Source: Candidatus Levybacteria bacterium CG2_30_37_29
GTDB taxonomy: Bacteria; Patescibacteriota; Microgenomatia; Levybacterales; GWA1-39-11
Assembly: GCA_001873215.1 (NCBI GenBank)
Contig: MNYS01000006.1
Location: forward strand, 120,839-172,440
Direction of reading: 5' to 3'
Length of the DNA: 51,602 nt
Made by a program: the position numbers and the translations under genes
Shown here: one piece after another, positions 32,085 through 39,303 of the stretch
How positions within the stretch are numbered: the first letter of the stretch is position 1
Layout of the letters: each line of letters opens with the position of its first letter
The notes under the pieces: model-generated
What the model was told of the DNA's origin: nothing
Seen by the model: the letters and a program-made list of their open reading frames with translations, nothing else
Databases searched by the model: none

Positions 32085-32393
32085 TTAGTGGATTTCAAGC
32101 GCAGCAATTCTTTTCTCGTGGTTGTCAGTTGTAACTGTTAATCTTCTCATCTGAAGTGTTCCGGCGGCATTCTCCGCATCAAGATCATCAAGACGTTTCA
32201 TAATTTTATCTGCAGATGTAAGAATCTTGTCGTTTATTTCATTAAACCTTTCATCAACACGTTCAATAATTGTTTCGCTCATGTCAAAAATGTTATCCTT
32301 AGTAGCAAATTTCTTTTCAAGTTTTTTTTCGAATTCGTCAAACTCTTTCTTTAGTTCATTATTGGATACTGGTTTGTCGGTTTGTTTTTTCAT
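32085..32393 (-). CDS. Small coiled-coil protein
   Basis: A 102-residue protein, almost all predicted helix with heptad-like hydrophobic spacing: KKEFDEFEKKLEKKFATKDNIF, then ETIIERVDERFNEINDKILT and KIMKRLDDLDAENA. No signal peptide or membrane segment. Similar short coiled-coil proteins are common in Patescibacteria, but no function is known to me. It is divergent from rpsB and lies next to the RAYT element. Confidence 0.65.
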   Translation of the reverse strand: MKKQTDKPVSNNELKKEFDEFEKKLEKKFATKDNIFDMSETIIERVDERFNEINDKILTSADKIMKRLDDLDAENAAGTLQMRRLTVTTDNHEKRIAALEIH

Positions 32394-32434
32394 ATTAAAA
32401 CATATTAAAAATAGAATAACATTTCACTTGCGGT

Positions 32435-32463
32435 TTGACAATATGACAAACTATTTATATAAT
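32435..32463 (+). promoter_or_regulatory. Consensus sigma-70 promoter of rpsB
   Basis: TTGACA (32435-32440) and TATAAT (32458-32463) are separated by exactly 17 bp, a full-consensus promoter. The likely start near 32470 gives a leader of about 77 nt before rpsB. Confidence 0.85.
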
Positions 32464-32477
32464 AGTCAGATCAGACA

Positions 32478-32530
32478 CACTTGGGGCATTTGTCCTGAAT
32501 CTTACGGCTCAAGTGGGTGGTTAAGGACAA
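32478..32530 (+). ncRNA. Putative rpsB leader RNA with H-type pseudoknot
   Basis: CACTTGGGGC (32478-32487) can pair with GGCTCAAGTG (32506-32515), 9 of 10 positions including one G-U pair. Its loop contains TTGTCCT (32490-32496), fully complementary to AGGACAA (32524-32530) beyond the stem. The order of arms gives an H-type pseudoknot that ends 16 nt before the rpsB ATG. Autoregulation by ribosomal protein S2 is known in other bacteria; that this RNA does it is inference. Confidence 0.5.
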
Positions 32531-32546
32531 TTAAATCTTTAAATAT

Positions 32547-33398
32547 ATGAGAGATATTACACTTGAAGAATTGCTCGAAGCAGGTTGCCATTTTGGCCAC
32601 CAAGTAAATAGACGAAATCCCAAAGCGGATGAGTATATTTTTGAGGAACGATCCGGAGTTCATATCATTGATCTTGATAAAACTCGCGACGGAATCGTAT
32701 CCGCAGGAAAATATATGAAAGACCTTTCCCGTTCAGGCGGATATGTTGTTTTGGTCGGGACCAAAAGGCAGGCAAAGCAAATTGTAAAAGACGAAGTTGA
32801 GCGCGCAAGAAATGCTGGAACAAAAGGAATTTTTTACGTTATAACTCGTTGGGTCGGTGGAACTCTCACCAATTTTTCAGAAGTTTCAAAAAACTTCAAA
32901 AAGCTCCGTGACCTAAATGATTTTCTTTCAGGTGATAAAAAAAGCGAATACACAAAAAGAGAAATTCTTCTTATGGAAAGAGAAAGGGATAAGCTAAGAC
33001 ATTTATATGAGGGAATTATTGATATGGATAGAATTCCCGATGCTCTTTGTATTATCGGAACACAACTTGAGAAAACTGCTGTTTCTGAAGCAAAAAGCAA
33101 TGGAATAGAGGTTGTGGGAATTGTTGATACAAATTCAGATCCGACGCAAATTCAATATCCGATTCCGGCAAATGACGATGCTGTCGGTTCTATAAAACTA
33201 ATTACAGCATATTTGACAGATGCTTGGATAGAAGGAGCTTCTCAAAAGCAAGAACAAGAGGAAAAGGATGCAAAAACAGAAGCGGAAAAAGCAGCAAAAC
33301 CGGCAGTTGAAAAAAAAGAGGTAAAACCAAAAAAAGAAGTCGTGAAAGTAAAAAAGCAAAAGCCTCCAAAGAAAAAAGCAAAGAAAGCGTCTAGTTAG
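32547..33398 (+). CDS. rpsB: 30S ribosomal protein S2
   Basis: Ribosomal protein S2 of the small subunit head. Motifs: EELLEAGCHFGHQVNRRNPK at the N-terminus, VVLVGTKRQAKQIVK, YVITRWVGGTLTNF and IVDTNSDPTQIQYPIPANDDAVGSIKLI near the C-terminal core. The core ends near residue 235. The remaining part (about 236-283) is a Lys/Glu/Ala-rich extension ending KKKAKKASS, which probably contacts rRNA. The gene is led by a consensus promoter and a structured leader and is followed by tsf, the classic rpsB-tsf order. Confidence 0.98.
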   Translation: MRDITLEELLEAGCHFGHQVNRRNPKADEYIFEERSGVHIIDLDKTRDGIVSAGKYMKDLSRSGGYVVLVGTKRQAKQIVKDEVERARNAGTKGIFYVITRWVGGTLTNFSEVSKNFKKLRDLNDFLSGDKKSEYTKREILLMERERDKLRHLYEGIIDMDRIPDALCIIGTQLEKTAVSEAKSNGIEVVGIVDTNSDPTQIQYPIPANDDAVGSIKLITAYLTDAWIEGASQKQEQEEKDAKTEAEKAAKPAVEKKEVKPKKEVVKVKKQKPPKKKAKKASS

Positions 33399-33400
33399 GA

Positions 33401-33456
33401 AGCGTTTAGGGTTTAGTTAATTTAAGGTAAACTAAACGCTAAGTCCTAAACCCTAA
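33401..33456. repeat. Inverted telomere-like TTTAGGG/CCCTAAA repeat between rpsB and tsf
   Basis: AGCGTTTAGGGTTTAGTT and AACTAAACGCT form a hairpin (33401-33440), and CCTAAACCCTAA (33445-33456) gives an alternative partner for GGGTTTAG. It could attenuate transcription between rpsB and tsf, or be one of the low-complexity tracts common in this genome. Confidence 0.45.
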
Positions 33457-33468
33457 TAACTTTTGAAT

Positions 33469-33924
33469 ATGGTTAATACTAATTTAATTAAGGAATTGCG
33501 GGATAAAACCAGCGCAGGAATTGCGGATTGCCGTGTTGCTCTGGAAGAGGCAAATGGTGATATTAAAAAAGCAACAGAAATTTTGCAAAAAAAGGGATTT
33601 GAAAAAGCGGCAAAAAAATCCGACAGGCAAACAGGAGAAGGATTGGTTGAAAGTTATATTCATCAAACAGGAAAAGTCGGCGTTTTAATTTCATTATTGT
33701 GCGAAACGGATTTCGTAGCAAGAACTGACGAATTCAAAACTTTGGCTCATGAAATAGCGATGCAAATTGCCGCAATGAATCCAAAAGATTCTAAGAGTTT
33801 ACTTTCACAAGAATATATAAGAGACGGATCAAAAACAATCAATGATTTGATTCAGGAAACAATAGCAAAACTGGGTGAGAATATTAAGATTGGAACGTTC
33901 TCCCGGATACAAATTTCCAAATAG
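33469..33924 (+). CDS. tsf: Elongation factor Ts (short form)
   Basis: Nucleotide-exchange factor for EF-Tu. From the ATG at 33469 it has 151 residues (a TTG two codons upstream is also open). The N-terminal UBA-like domain reads LIKELRDKTSAGIADCRVALEEANGDIKKATEILQ, and the core has GLVESYIHQTGKVGVLI and ETDFVARTDEFKTLAHEIAMQIAA with the TDFVAR motif that touches EF-Tu. It lacks the second half of the E. coli core and the coiled-coil, like compact EF-Ts of other reduced or Thermus-like types. It is the second gene of the rpsB-tsf pair. Confidence 0.96.
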   Translation: MVNTNLIKELRDKTSAGIADCRVALEEANGDIKKATEILQKKGFEKAAKKSDRQTGEGLVESYIHQTGKVGVLISLLCETDFVARTDEFKTLAHEIAMQIAAMNPKDSKSLLSQEYIRDGSKTINDLIQETIAKLGENIKIGTFSRIQISK

Positions 33925-33967
33925 CAGGAATAATTAAGGGTAATTTTGATTTTTTCCATCACTTCTG

Positions 33968-33973
33968 TATAAT
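33968..33973 (+). promoter_or_regulatory. -10 element giving a leaderless rseP-like mRNA
   Basis: TATAAT ends 8 nt before the ATG at 33982, so the transcript should start at or next to the start codon. Confidence 0.5.
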
Positions 33974-33981
33974 AACTTGAT

Positions 33982-35091
33982 ATGCTTATAACAACCATTT
34001 TAGCTTTTATTGCTATCCTCTCGGTTTTGGTCATTATCCATGAATTAGGACATTTTATTCTCGCAAAAAAATTCGGTGTAAAAGTTGAAGAGTTTGGTTT
34101 TGGATTTCCCCCGCGTATTTTTGGAATTAAAAAAGGTGAAACTCTTTATTCGATAAATCTTTTGCCGGTTGGCGGTTTTGTAAAACTTTATGGGGAAGAT
34201 GCCGCAGGAGGAGGGCAAGTTAAAAGTTCAAAGTTAAAAGTTAAAAGTCATGATTTGAAGCGCGCTTTTTTTGCGCGCAGCGCAGGGCAGCGCGCCGCAA
34301 TTGTTCTGGCAGGGGTTGTTATGAATTTTTTGCTTGCTGTTGTTTTGATATCTTTTCTTTTTGCAACTCAAGGCGTTTCTATTCCGACAAAAAATATTCG
34401 CGTTGTCGAAGTCCTTTCTGACGGACCGTCATTTGTCTCGGGTATTAAGATAGACGACATAATTCTATCGCTAAATTCTAAACCAATTCAAAAGACAGAA
34501 GATTTTATTTCTCAAACCAAATCACATCTGGGAGAGCAAGTTATTCTTAAAATCAAACGTGGTGAAAAAATCATGACTATAATGCTTATTCCCCGTAAAG
34601 TATTTCCAAAAGGTGAGGGGCCTTTGGGTATTGCGATTACTAATATCGAGATTAAAAAATATTCTATTATAGAGGCGCCTTTTTTTGGAACGCTGGAAGC
34701 ATTCAAATTTTCTTATCTTATAGGGAATGGTCTTTTGGATATGGTTGTTAATCTTGTTTTGCATGGACAAAAACCAACGGGAATTGCAGGACCCATTGGA
34801 GTTGCCCAGCTTACAGGTCAAGCAGTATCTTACGGTATTGGTGCAACGCTGTGGTTTGCAGCGCTTCTTTCTCTTAATTTAGCCGTATTAAATGTTTTGC
34901 CTATTCCGGCTCTTGACGGTGGTAGACTCTTTTTTATTTTAATAGAACTTGTAACGGGTAAAAAAGTTAACCAAAAATATGAAACCTATGCACACGCAAT
35001 AGGTCTTATTGCCCTCTTGGGTTTGATTGTATTAGTTACTGTTCTTGACGTATTGCGTATTTTTTCAGGAAAAAGTATACTACAGCCGTAA
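33982..35091 (+). CDS. rseP: Site-2 intramembrane zinc metalloprotease (RseP/M50 family)
   Basis: A 369-residue polytopic membrane protease. The catalytic H-E-L-G-H (20-24) lies in the first transmembrane helix, and the third zinc ligand is in NVLPIPALDGGRLFFI near the C-terminus. GFGFPPRIFG and NLLPVGGFVKLYGEDA are family hallmarks. A PDZ domain (about 130-215: IRVVEVLSDGPSFVSGIKIDDIILSLN) lies between. It would cut membrane-spanning regulators or leftover signal peptides. A short insertion encoded by repeats of AAAGTTAAAAGT (KSSKLKVKSHD) near residue 80 is odd. It directly abuts the next gene (TAA then ATG). Confidence 0.95.
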   Translation: MLITTILAFIAILSVLVIIHELGHFILAKKFGVKVEEFGFGFPPRIFGIKKGETLYSINLLPVGGFVKLYGEDAAGGGQVKSSKLKVKSHDLKRAFFARSAGQRAAIVLAGVVMNFLLAVVLISFLFATQGVSIPTKNIRVVEVLSDGPSFVSGIKIDDIILSLNSKPIQKTEDFISQTKSHLGEQVILKIKRGEKIMTIMLIPRKVFPKGEGPLGIAITNIEIKKYSIIEAPFFGTLEAFKFSYLIGNGLLDMVVNLVLHGQKPTGIAGPIGVAQLTGQAVSYGIGATLWFAALLSLNLAVLNVLPIPALDGGRLFFILIELVTGKKVNQKYETYAHAIGLIALLGLIVLVTVLDVLRIFSGKSILQP

Positions 35092-35529
35092 ATGCGAAAC
35101 GAAGCTCCTCCTTATACTTCTTCCATCCGTCCGCATGAAGACTCAAAAGACTGGAATCCCATACTTGAAATTTTTGAAACCGCTCATGCCCTGGCGCGTC
35201 ACATGAAGGATAAAACAAGAGATTCTAAGCACGAAAAGGAAGACGCAGAAAGCGCAAATAAGAAATTCAGAGACCATCATATAGACGAAATAATTGATGT
35301 TGTAATTAATGATGTTTTGTATTTAATTCAGGGGAAAGAAGACGAGGGATTGCAGAGACACGAGTTGCCGCACAAGGGAGAATATGAAGGATTTAGGGAG
35401 ATCGAAATTAATGGAGCAGCTGGTTGGTTTGTGGGGTTAAAAGGTGATACTGGAATATTGATTCCTGTCGGAGAGTTAAAAAGCACCGCACAAATTGTAT
35501 CTTTTAAGCCTACCCCAAAGGACAAATAA
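35092..35529 (+). CDS. Hypothetical protein abutting rseP
   Basis: A 145-residue soluble protein whose ATG follows the rseP stop codon directly, so translational coupling is likely. The first half is helical and highly charged (HMKDKTRDSKHEKEDAESANKKFRDHH); the second half is beta-rich (INGAAGWFVGLKGDTGILIPVGELKSTAQIVSF). No signal peptide or membrane segment. I recognise no family and no catalytic pattern. Confidence 0.65.
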   Translation: MRNEAPPYTSSIRPHEDSKDWNPILEIFETAHALARHMKDKTRDSKHEKEDAESANKKFRDHHIDEIIDVVINDVLYLIQGKEDEGLQRHELPHKGEYEGFREIEINGAAGWFVGLKGDTGILIPVGELKSTAQIVSFKPTPKDK

Positions 35530-35575
35530 AACACTTGCCAAATGACCTAATTTTTGATACTCTTGTTAACAACAG

Positions 35576-36136
35576 ATGGATCCTCAAATAAAAATTGTCC
35601 ACGATAAAATGCAGAGAGCATTTGAAGTTTTGCATCAGGATTTTGCGACTGTTAGAACCGGAAAAGCCTCGCCGTCTCTTATTGAAAATATAACCATAAA
35701 CGCTTACGGCGGGACAACTCCTCTAAAAGTTTTGGAGTTGGCAACTATTCATGCATCAGATCCGCAAACGCTTGTTATAACCCCTTTTGATAGCAGTATT
35801 ATTTCTGAAATTGAAAGAGGAATTGCCAATGCGGACGTAGGCCTTAATCCGATTGTTGACGGAAATATATTAAGAATAAATCTTCCACCTCTTACCGAAG
35901 AGAGAAGACTTGAATTTACAAAAGTTATAGCTCAAAAAGCCGAAAACGGAAAAGTAATGATAAGGCAAATTCGGCATGAAGCAATGGAAACAATTAAAAA
36001 AAATGCAGAGGTTAGTGGTCTATCGGAAGATTCGGTTACGCGCCTTGAAAAAGAAGTTCAAAAAACAACAGATGACTATATGGAAAAAATAGATACTTTA
36101 CGAAGTGAAAAAGAAAAAGAATTGATGAAATTATAG
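35576..36136 (+). CDS. frr: Ribosome recycling factor
   Basis: Releases the ribosome from mRNA after termination, with EF-G. At 186 residues it has standard length. Motifs: MQRAFEVLHQDFATVRTGKASPSLIENI at the N-terminus, YGGTTPLKVLELATI in domain II, and NLPPLTEERRLEFTKVIAQKAENGKVMIRQIRHEA in the returning helices; the C-terminus is the expected long coiled helix. It belongs to the housekeeping run rpsB-tsf-rseP-frr-recR. The assignment is firm. Confidence 0.98.
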   Translation: MDPQIKIVHDKMQRAFEVLHQDFATVRTGKASPSLIENITINAYGGTTPLKVLELATIHASDPQTLVITPFDSSIISEIERGIANADVGLNPIVDGNILRINLPPLTEERRLEFTKVIAQKAENGKVMIRQIRHEAMETIKKNAEVSGLSEDSVTRLEKEVQKTTDDYMEKIDTLRSEKEKELMKL

Positions 36137-36203
36137 TTTTGGTTTAGGAAATTAGGAAAGCAAACATAGGTCAACCTTCCTATATATAATATATCTTTGC
36201 ATC

Positions 36204-36806
36204 ATGAGACTTCCCAAAGCCATTGAAAAAGTTATTGAAAGTTTTGAAAGACTCCCCGGAGTGGGACCAAAAACAGCACAGCGCCTGACTTTTTATCTGC
36301 TTCACGTTCCGCAAAGCGATTTGGAAGACATGGCAGAAGCGCTAACAATGCTTAAAAAAGAAACAGTTATGTGTTCTGTATGCGCAAATATCGGAGAGAA
36401 TGATCCATGCTGGATTTGTACAGATAGCAGCCGGGATAGGGATACGATATGTATTGTTGAAGACCCACTTGATGTTTTGGCTATCGAAAAAGGGGGAAAG
36501 TATAAAGGCGTATATCATGTTCTTCATGGAGTGATAGATCCGCTGAATAGCATGGGGCCTGATGACATTTATATTCCCCAACTCATAGTGCGTCTTAAAA
36601 AAGATAAAGCGAGCGAGCTTATTCTGGCGACAAATCCTACAGTTGAGGGAGAGGCAACAGCTCTTTATATTGTGCGGGAAGTTGGAAAAATGTTTGATGG
36701 TATAAAGATTACTCGCATAGGCCGGGGGCTCCCCATTGGCGCAGATTTAGAGTATGCGGATGAAACAACAATCGAGCGGGCGCTTGAAGGGAGAAGAGAG
36801 TATTAG
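36204..36806 (+). CDS. recR: Recombination mediator protein RecR
   Basis: DNA-binding ring protein of the RecFOR pathway that helps load RecA. It has 200 residues, the usual length. Seen in order: a helix-hairpin-helix LPGVGPKTAQRLTFYLL, the zinc finger C-S-V-C ... CWIC, a Toprim domain with ICIVEDPLDVLAIEK and YKGVYHVLHG, and the C-terminal LILATNPTVEGEATALYI and RIGRGLPIGADLEYADE. TATAAT at 36185-36190 lies 13 nt before the ATG, so the leader is very short. Confidence 0.98.
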   Translation: MRLPKAIEKVIESFERLPGVGPKTAQRLTFYLLHVPQSDLEDMAEALTMLKKETVMCSVCANIGENDPCWICTDSSRDRDTICIVEDPLDVLAIEKGGKYKGVYHVLHGVIDPLNSMGPDDIYIPQLIVRLKKDKASELILATNPTVEGEATALYIVREVGKMFDGIKITRIGRGLPIGADLEYADETTIERALEGRREY

Positions 36807-36860
36807 GTTTTAGGTAATAGGTTATAGGGGAATAGTGAATAGTGAATAGGTTTAGTTTAT
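36807..36860. repeat. Low-complexity AATAGTGAATAG / TAGGTAATAGG tract
   Basis: Tandem variants of AATAGTGAATAG and TAGGTAATAGG directly follow recR. They resemble the tract at 30692-30735 (CTATTCACTATTGACTAAT) in inverse orientation. Confidence 0.45.
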
Positions 36861-36916
36861 ATGGCATAGATATGTGGGTTTAGTAGGCTGTTGCTTTACT
36901 TCGGGATATATTTTGA

Positions 36917-36922
36917 TATAAT
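36917..36922 (+). promoter_or_regulatory. -10 element giving a leaderless mRNA
   Basis: TATAAT ends 8 nt before the ATG at 36931, so the mRNA should begin at or beside the start codon. Confidence 0.5.
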
Positions 36923-36930
36923 ACCGGTTA

Positions 36931-37398
36931 ATGAAACAGATTTTCCTTATTACTGCGGGTATACTTGCTTTTGTTATTATAGTTTTTGTTATTTCAAGCG
37001 CTTTGCGTCCGGTTTTATCACCAATTTTTAGAATAGGGCGTTCTAGTATTACTCCAACTCCAACAATTCAAAAGTTACCTTCAACAGAAGAAAAACAAAA
37101 ATCACCTCAGATATCCGGACTTGAAGGGCAAACTGTTTTTCTGACCCAGACAAAAATACAGAGTATTATATCAGGAGTTGCATTTTGGACAGGACCGATA
37201 AGCAGTAAGGAAAAGTCGCTTTTGGTAATAACAAGTAACGGAGGCGCAAAGAATTTTCGGCCGGGACAAATCGTAAAAGTTACGGGAACACTTCGAAAAT
37301 ATAGCGAAAATAGCGTTTGGGGTCTTTCCGGCGAAGATATTAAAAAAGTTAAAACACAAGGAATGTATCTTGACGCGACCTTAATCCAAAACCCCTAA
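36931..37398 (+). CDS. Membrane-anchored protein with OB-fold-like domain
   Basis: A 155-residue protein with an N-terminal transmembrane helix (about 4-26), a Thr/Pro/Ser/Lys linker (about 40-62) and a C-terminal beta-rich domain (about 65-150). The stretch RPGQIVKVTGTLRKYSENSVWGL is typical of an OB fold strand-turn-strand of nucleic-acid-binding-like domains, but no binding residues can be named. No family is recognised. It stands alone with its own promoter. Confidence 0.7.
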   Translation: MKQIFLITAGILAFVIIVFVISSALRPVLSPIFRIGRSSITPTPTIQKLPSTEEKQKSPQISGLEGQTVFLTQTKIQSIISGVAFWTGPISSKEKSLLVITSNGGAKNFRPGQIVKVTGTLRKYSENSVWGLSGEDIKKVKTQGMYLDATLIQNP

Positions 37399-37500
37399 AC
37401 AATAACTCATTTGTTTTAATCTCTTTTATCTCTTGATAAGACAATCTTTTTTGTGTTACATTAAATATATATTAACTAGTTTGAAAGGAGGTGAAAAATA

Positions 37501-37746
37501 ATGCAAGACGATAACAATTCAAATCAGCCAACAATGCCGGGTGCGGGTGGACAACCTGTAACTCCGGTAACACCGGTGAATCCGGTAACACCAGTGACGC
37601 CAGTTGTACCGCCAACCCCAGAACCAGCAATGCCGGCGCCGGAAGTGCCAACAGTAGAGGCTCCAGTAGTGGGTGTGTCAACGCCGCCATCTACACAACC
37701 AACAGCTCCAACAGGTATCACAACGCCTGAAGAGCCAAAAATGTAA
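37501..37746 (+). CDS. Proline-rich small protein with very strong ribosome-binding site
   Basis: An 81-residue protein with no hydrophobic segment, made largely of V-T-P repeats (PVTPVTPVNPVTPVTPVV) and other Pro/Thr/Ala-rich sequence. AAAGGAGGTGAAAA (37484-37497) ends a few nucleotides before the ATG and is a perfect match to the 16S anti-Shine-Dalgarno end. A terminator follows at 37763-37793, so it is a well-defined single-gene unit and probably highly expressed. The same ribosome-binding sequence precedes two tiny genes at 39024 and 39135. No function is known. Confidence 0.65.
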   Translation: MQDDNNSNQPTMPGAGGQPVTPVTPVNPVTPVTPVVPPTPEPAMPAPEVPTVEAPVVGVSTPPSTQPTAPTGITTPEEPKM

Positions 37747-37762
37747 AACTTGAAATTTTGCA

Positions 37763-37793
37763 ATATATCCCCGTTTTAAACGGGGATATATTT
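37763..37793 (+). terminator. Rho-independent terminator after the proline-rich gene
   Basis: ATATATCCCCG-TTTTAAA-CGGGGATATAT forms a perfect 11-bp stem followed by TT. Confidence 0.75.
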
Positions 37794-37846
37794 GTTGTGT
37801 GACGTGAATCACTGCACGAAGAAAAAAAACAAATTACAGTAAAGTA

Positions 37847-38218
37847 GTGGTTAGACTTATTTTAAAGGGTGATTATAAACTAATTGAAACCAAAAGAGGG
37901 ACAAATATTTTGATTTTGGATAAAAGGAGAAAATTTGTTTGGATTAATGCGGCGCGAATAGGGGAAATTCTTGTTGCAGCTCACGAAGCCCATAAAACAG
38001 ATCATCAGCTCGCAAACGGACAGTATAGATTGTATTCAGTCGAGGATGAGCCAGATCTTTCTGACCTTATTCATTTAGAATTGCATACAGGAAAAGGACA
38101 ATGGCAGGGATATATTTTACCTCTCGGTTTTCCGTCTAGAAAAAAAATACGCAGAAAAATTATTCCAACCGAGGAAACGATAACGTATTCTTCAAATAAT
38201 ATAAAAATTGTTATATAG
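37847..38218 (+). CDS. Conserved hypothetical protein
   Basis: A 123-residue soluble protein starting at GTG (37847). The N-terminal half is beta-rich (VRLILKGDYKLIETKRGTNILIL); a helix follows (IGEILVAAHEAHK); and the second half has ANGQYRLYSVEDEPDLSDLIHLEL and GKGQWQGYILPLGFPS, a pattern I associate with an uncharacterised family common in Patescibacteria. No catalytic or binding residues can be named. Its stop overlaps the stop region of the convergent Crp/Fnr-like gene by a few bases. Confidence 0.7.
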   Translation: MVRLILKGDYKLIETKRGTNILILDKRRKFVWINAARIGEILVAAHEAHKTDHQLANGQYRLYSVEDEPDLSDLIHLELHTGKGQWQGYILPLGFPSRKKIRRKIIPTEETITYSSNNIKIVI

Positions 38219-38879
38219 GAATACGTTCGTAATTTTTGTAAAGTTCACGCTCTAATTTTTTTAAATCATTTATTACTATTTTCCTATCCTCGTAGCCCGC
38301 AAGTCCCTTATTCTTCAGTTTTTCAAACTCTCTGCTTGCGGTTTCTCTTGTCATATTTATTGAGTTTGCAATGTCTTTATGCGTGATTGGAATATTAATA
38401 ATTGTTTTCCCATATTTTTTTATTCCAAAACGTTCTGCTAAAAATAAAAGCATTGAGACAAACCTTGGGTAAGCTTTAGTTATCTCAAGACTGTTGACTC
38501 TTTCAACAAAAATGTTAACCACGCCTGCCAGGTAAGTAGTAATAAAAATAAGCGTATCGGGATCGGATTTTAAGAAATCCAGAAATTCATCTTTTTTAGC
38601 ACACCTTAAAATTGAAGATTCAAGAGCTTCATAATAAACGTTTTTCAAAGTACCTTTAAATATCCATGTTAATGGAAAAAATTCTCCAACTGCATAAATA
38701 ATATGTAATTTTTCTTCTCCGTCTTCAGTAATATAATAGACTTTTATGCTTCCTTTTTGTATATAAAAAACTCCTGGGGGGCTCTGGTCCGGACGAAGGA
38801 TTATTTCATTTTTTTTTAAGAAAATAGGTTTTTTTTCTTCAAAGAATTTCTCAATCTTTTTAAGAGAATTTTGCGTCAT
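38211..38879 (-). CDS. Crp/Fnr-family transcriptional regulator
   Basis: From the preferred ATG at 38879 (MTQNSLKKIEKFF) it has 222 residues; an ATG at 38918 adds 13 doubtful residues. The N-terminal half is a cyclic-nucleotide-binding-fold beta-roll: RPDQSPPGVFYIQKGSIKVYY and LHIIYAVGEFFPLTWIF. It lacks the Arg-Glu phosphate-binding cassette of CRP and the Cys cluster of Fnr. The C-terminal half has a winged helix: ITHKDIANSINMTRETASREFEKLKNKGL. The divergent intergenic region holds the CRP-like palindrome AGTGA-TTATAC-TCACA (38932-38947), which may be its operator. The effector is unknown. Confidence 0.9.
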   Translation of the reverse strand: MTQNSLKKIEKFFEEKKPIFLKKNEIILRPDQSPPGVFYIQKGSIKVYYITEDGEEKLHIIYAVGEFFPLTWIFKGTLKNVYYEALESSILRCAKKDEFLDFLKSDPDTLIFITTYLAGVVNIFVERVNSLEITKAYPRFVSMLLFLAERFGIKKYGKTIINIPITHKDIANSINMTRETASREFEKLKNKGLAGYEDRKIVINDLKKLERELYKNYERIPI

Positions 38880-38931
38880 GTTGTTGATATATATCCAGTT
38901 TAAGAAATGGTAATACATTATATCAAATTTT

Positions 38932-38974
38932 AGTGATTATACTCACACACATTTTGTATTTTTTGTCACTGACA
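38932..38974. promoter_or_regulatory. CRP-like operator and second palindrome in divergent promoter
   Basis: AGTGATTATACTCACA (38932-38947) matches TGTGA-N6-TCACA at nine of ten positions. TGTCA-C-TGACA (38964-38974) is a second perfect odd palindrome. Both lie between the Crp/Fnr-like gene (minus) and the tiny plus-strand genes, so one or both may be bound by that regulator. Confidence 0.5.
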
Positions 38975-39023
38975 TAAATTATTTATTTTAATAAACTCTT
39001 ACAAGAAAGATGGGAGGTGAAAA

Positions 39024-39116
39024 ATGAAAATTTTATTAATACTCTTGGAAGAAATAAAAGAGGAAATAAAAATGATATTAGATCCTTGGAAAAAAATTTT
39101 AAATGCCAATCTTTAA
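39024..39116 (+). CDS. Tiny protein (30 aa) with strong ribosome-binding site
   Basis: GGGAGGTGAAAA lies just before ATG at 39024. The ORF reads MKILLILLEEIKEEIKMIL and ends KKILNANL, a short amphipathic, Leu/Ile/Glu-rich helix. A second tiny gene with the same ribosome-binding site follows 18 nt later. It may be a leader peptide or a small regulatory or membrane-active protein under control of the divergent Crp/Fnr-like regulator. Support comes from the site, not from homology. Confidence 0.5.
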   Translation: MKILLILLEEIKEEIKMILDPWKKILNANL

Positions 39117-39134
39117 AAAAAGGAGGTGAAAAGC

Positions 39135-39284
39135 GTGAAGATAAAAGAGGAGGCGGGATATAGTAGGGGAAGAGATTTGGAAAAAGTAGAAAAGAAAAAT
39201 GAAATATTGGAAGATGAATTATGGAAAGAAAAAGTGGTTATGGATTCAATAATGCTTCCCCGAAGAATGTATAGGTGGGTTTAA
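39135..39284 (+). CDS. Tiny protein (49 aa) with strong ribosome-binding site
   Basis: AAAGGAGGTGAAAA precedes a GTG start at 39135 by a few nucleotides. The 49-residue product is basic/acidic and helical (RDLEKVEKKNEILEDELWKEK) and ends MLPRRMYRWV. It follows the 30-aa gene and probably shares its mRNA. No family is recognised. Confidence 0.5.
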   Translation: MKIKEEAGYSRGRDLEKVEKKNEILEDELWKEKVVMDSIMLPRRMYRWV

Positions 39285-39303
39285 CAAAAAAAACAATGAT
39301 GAA

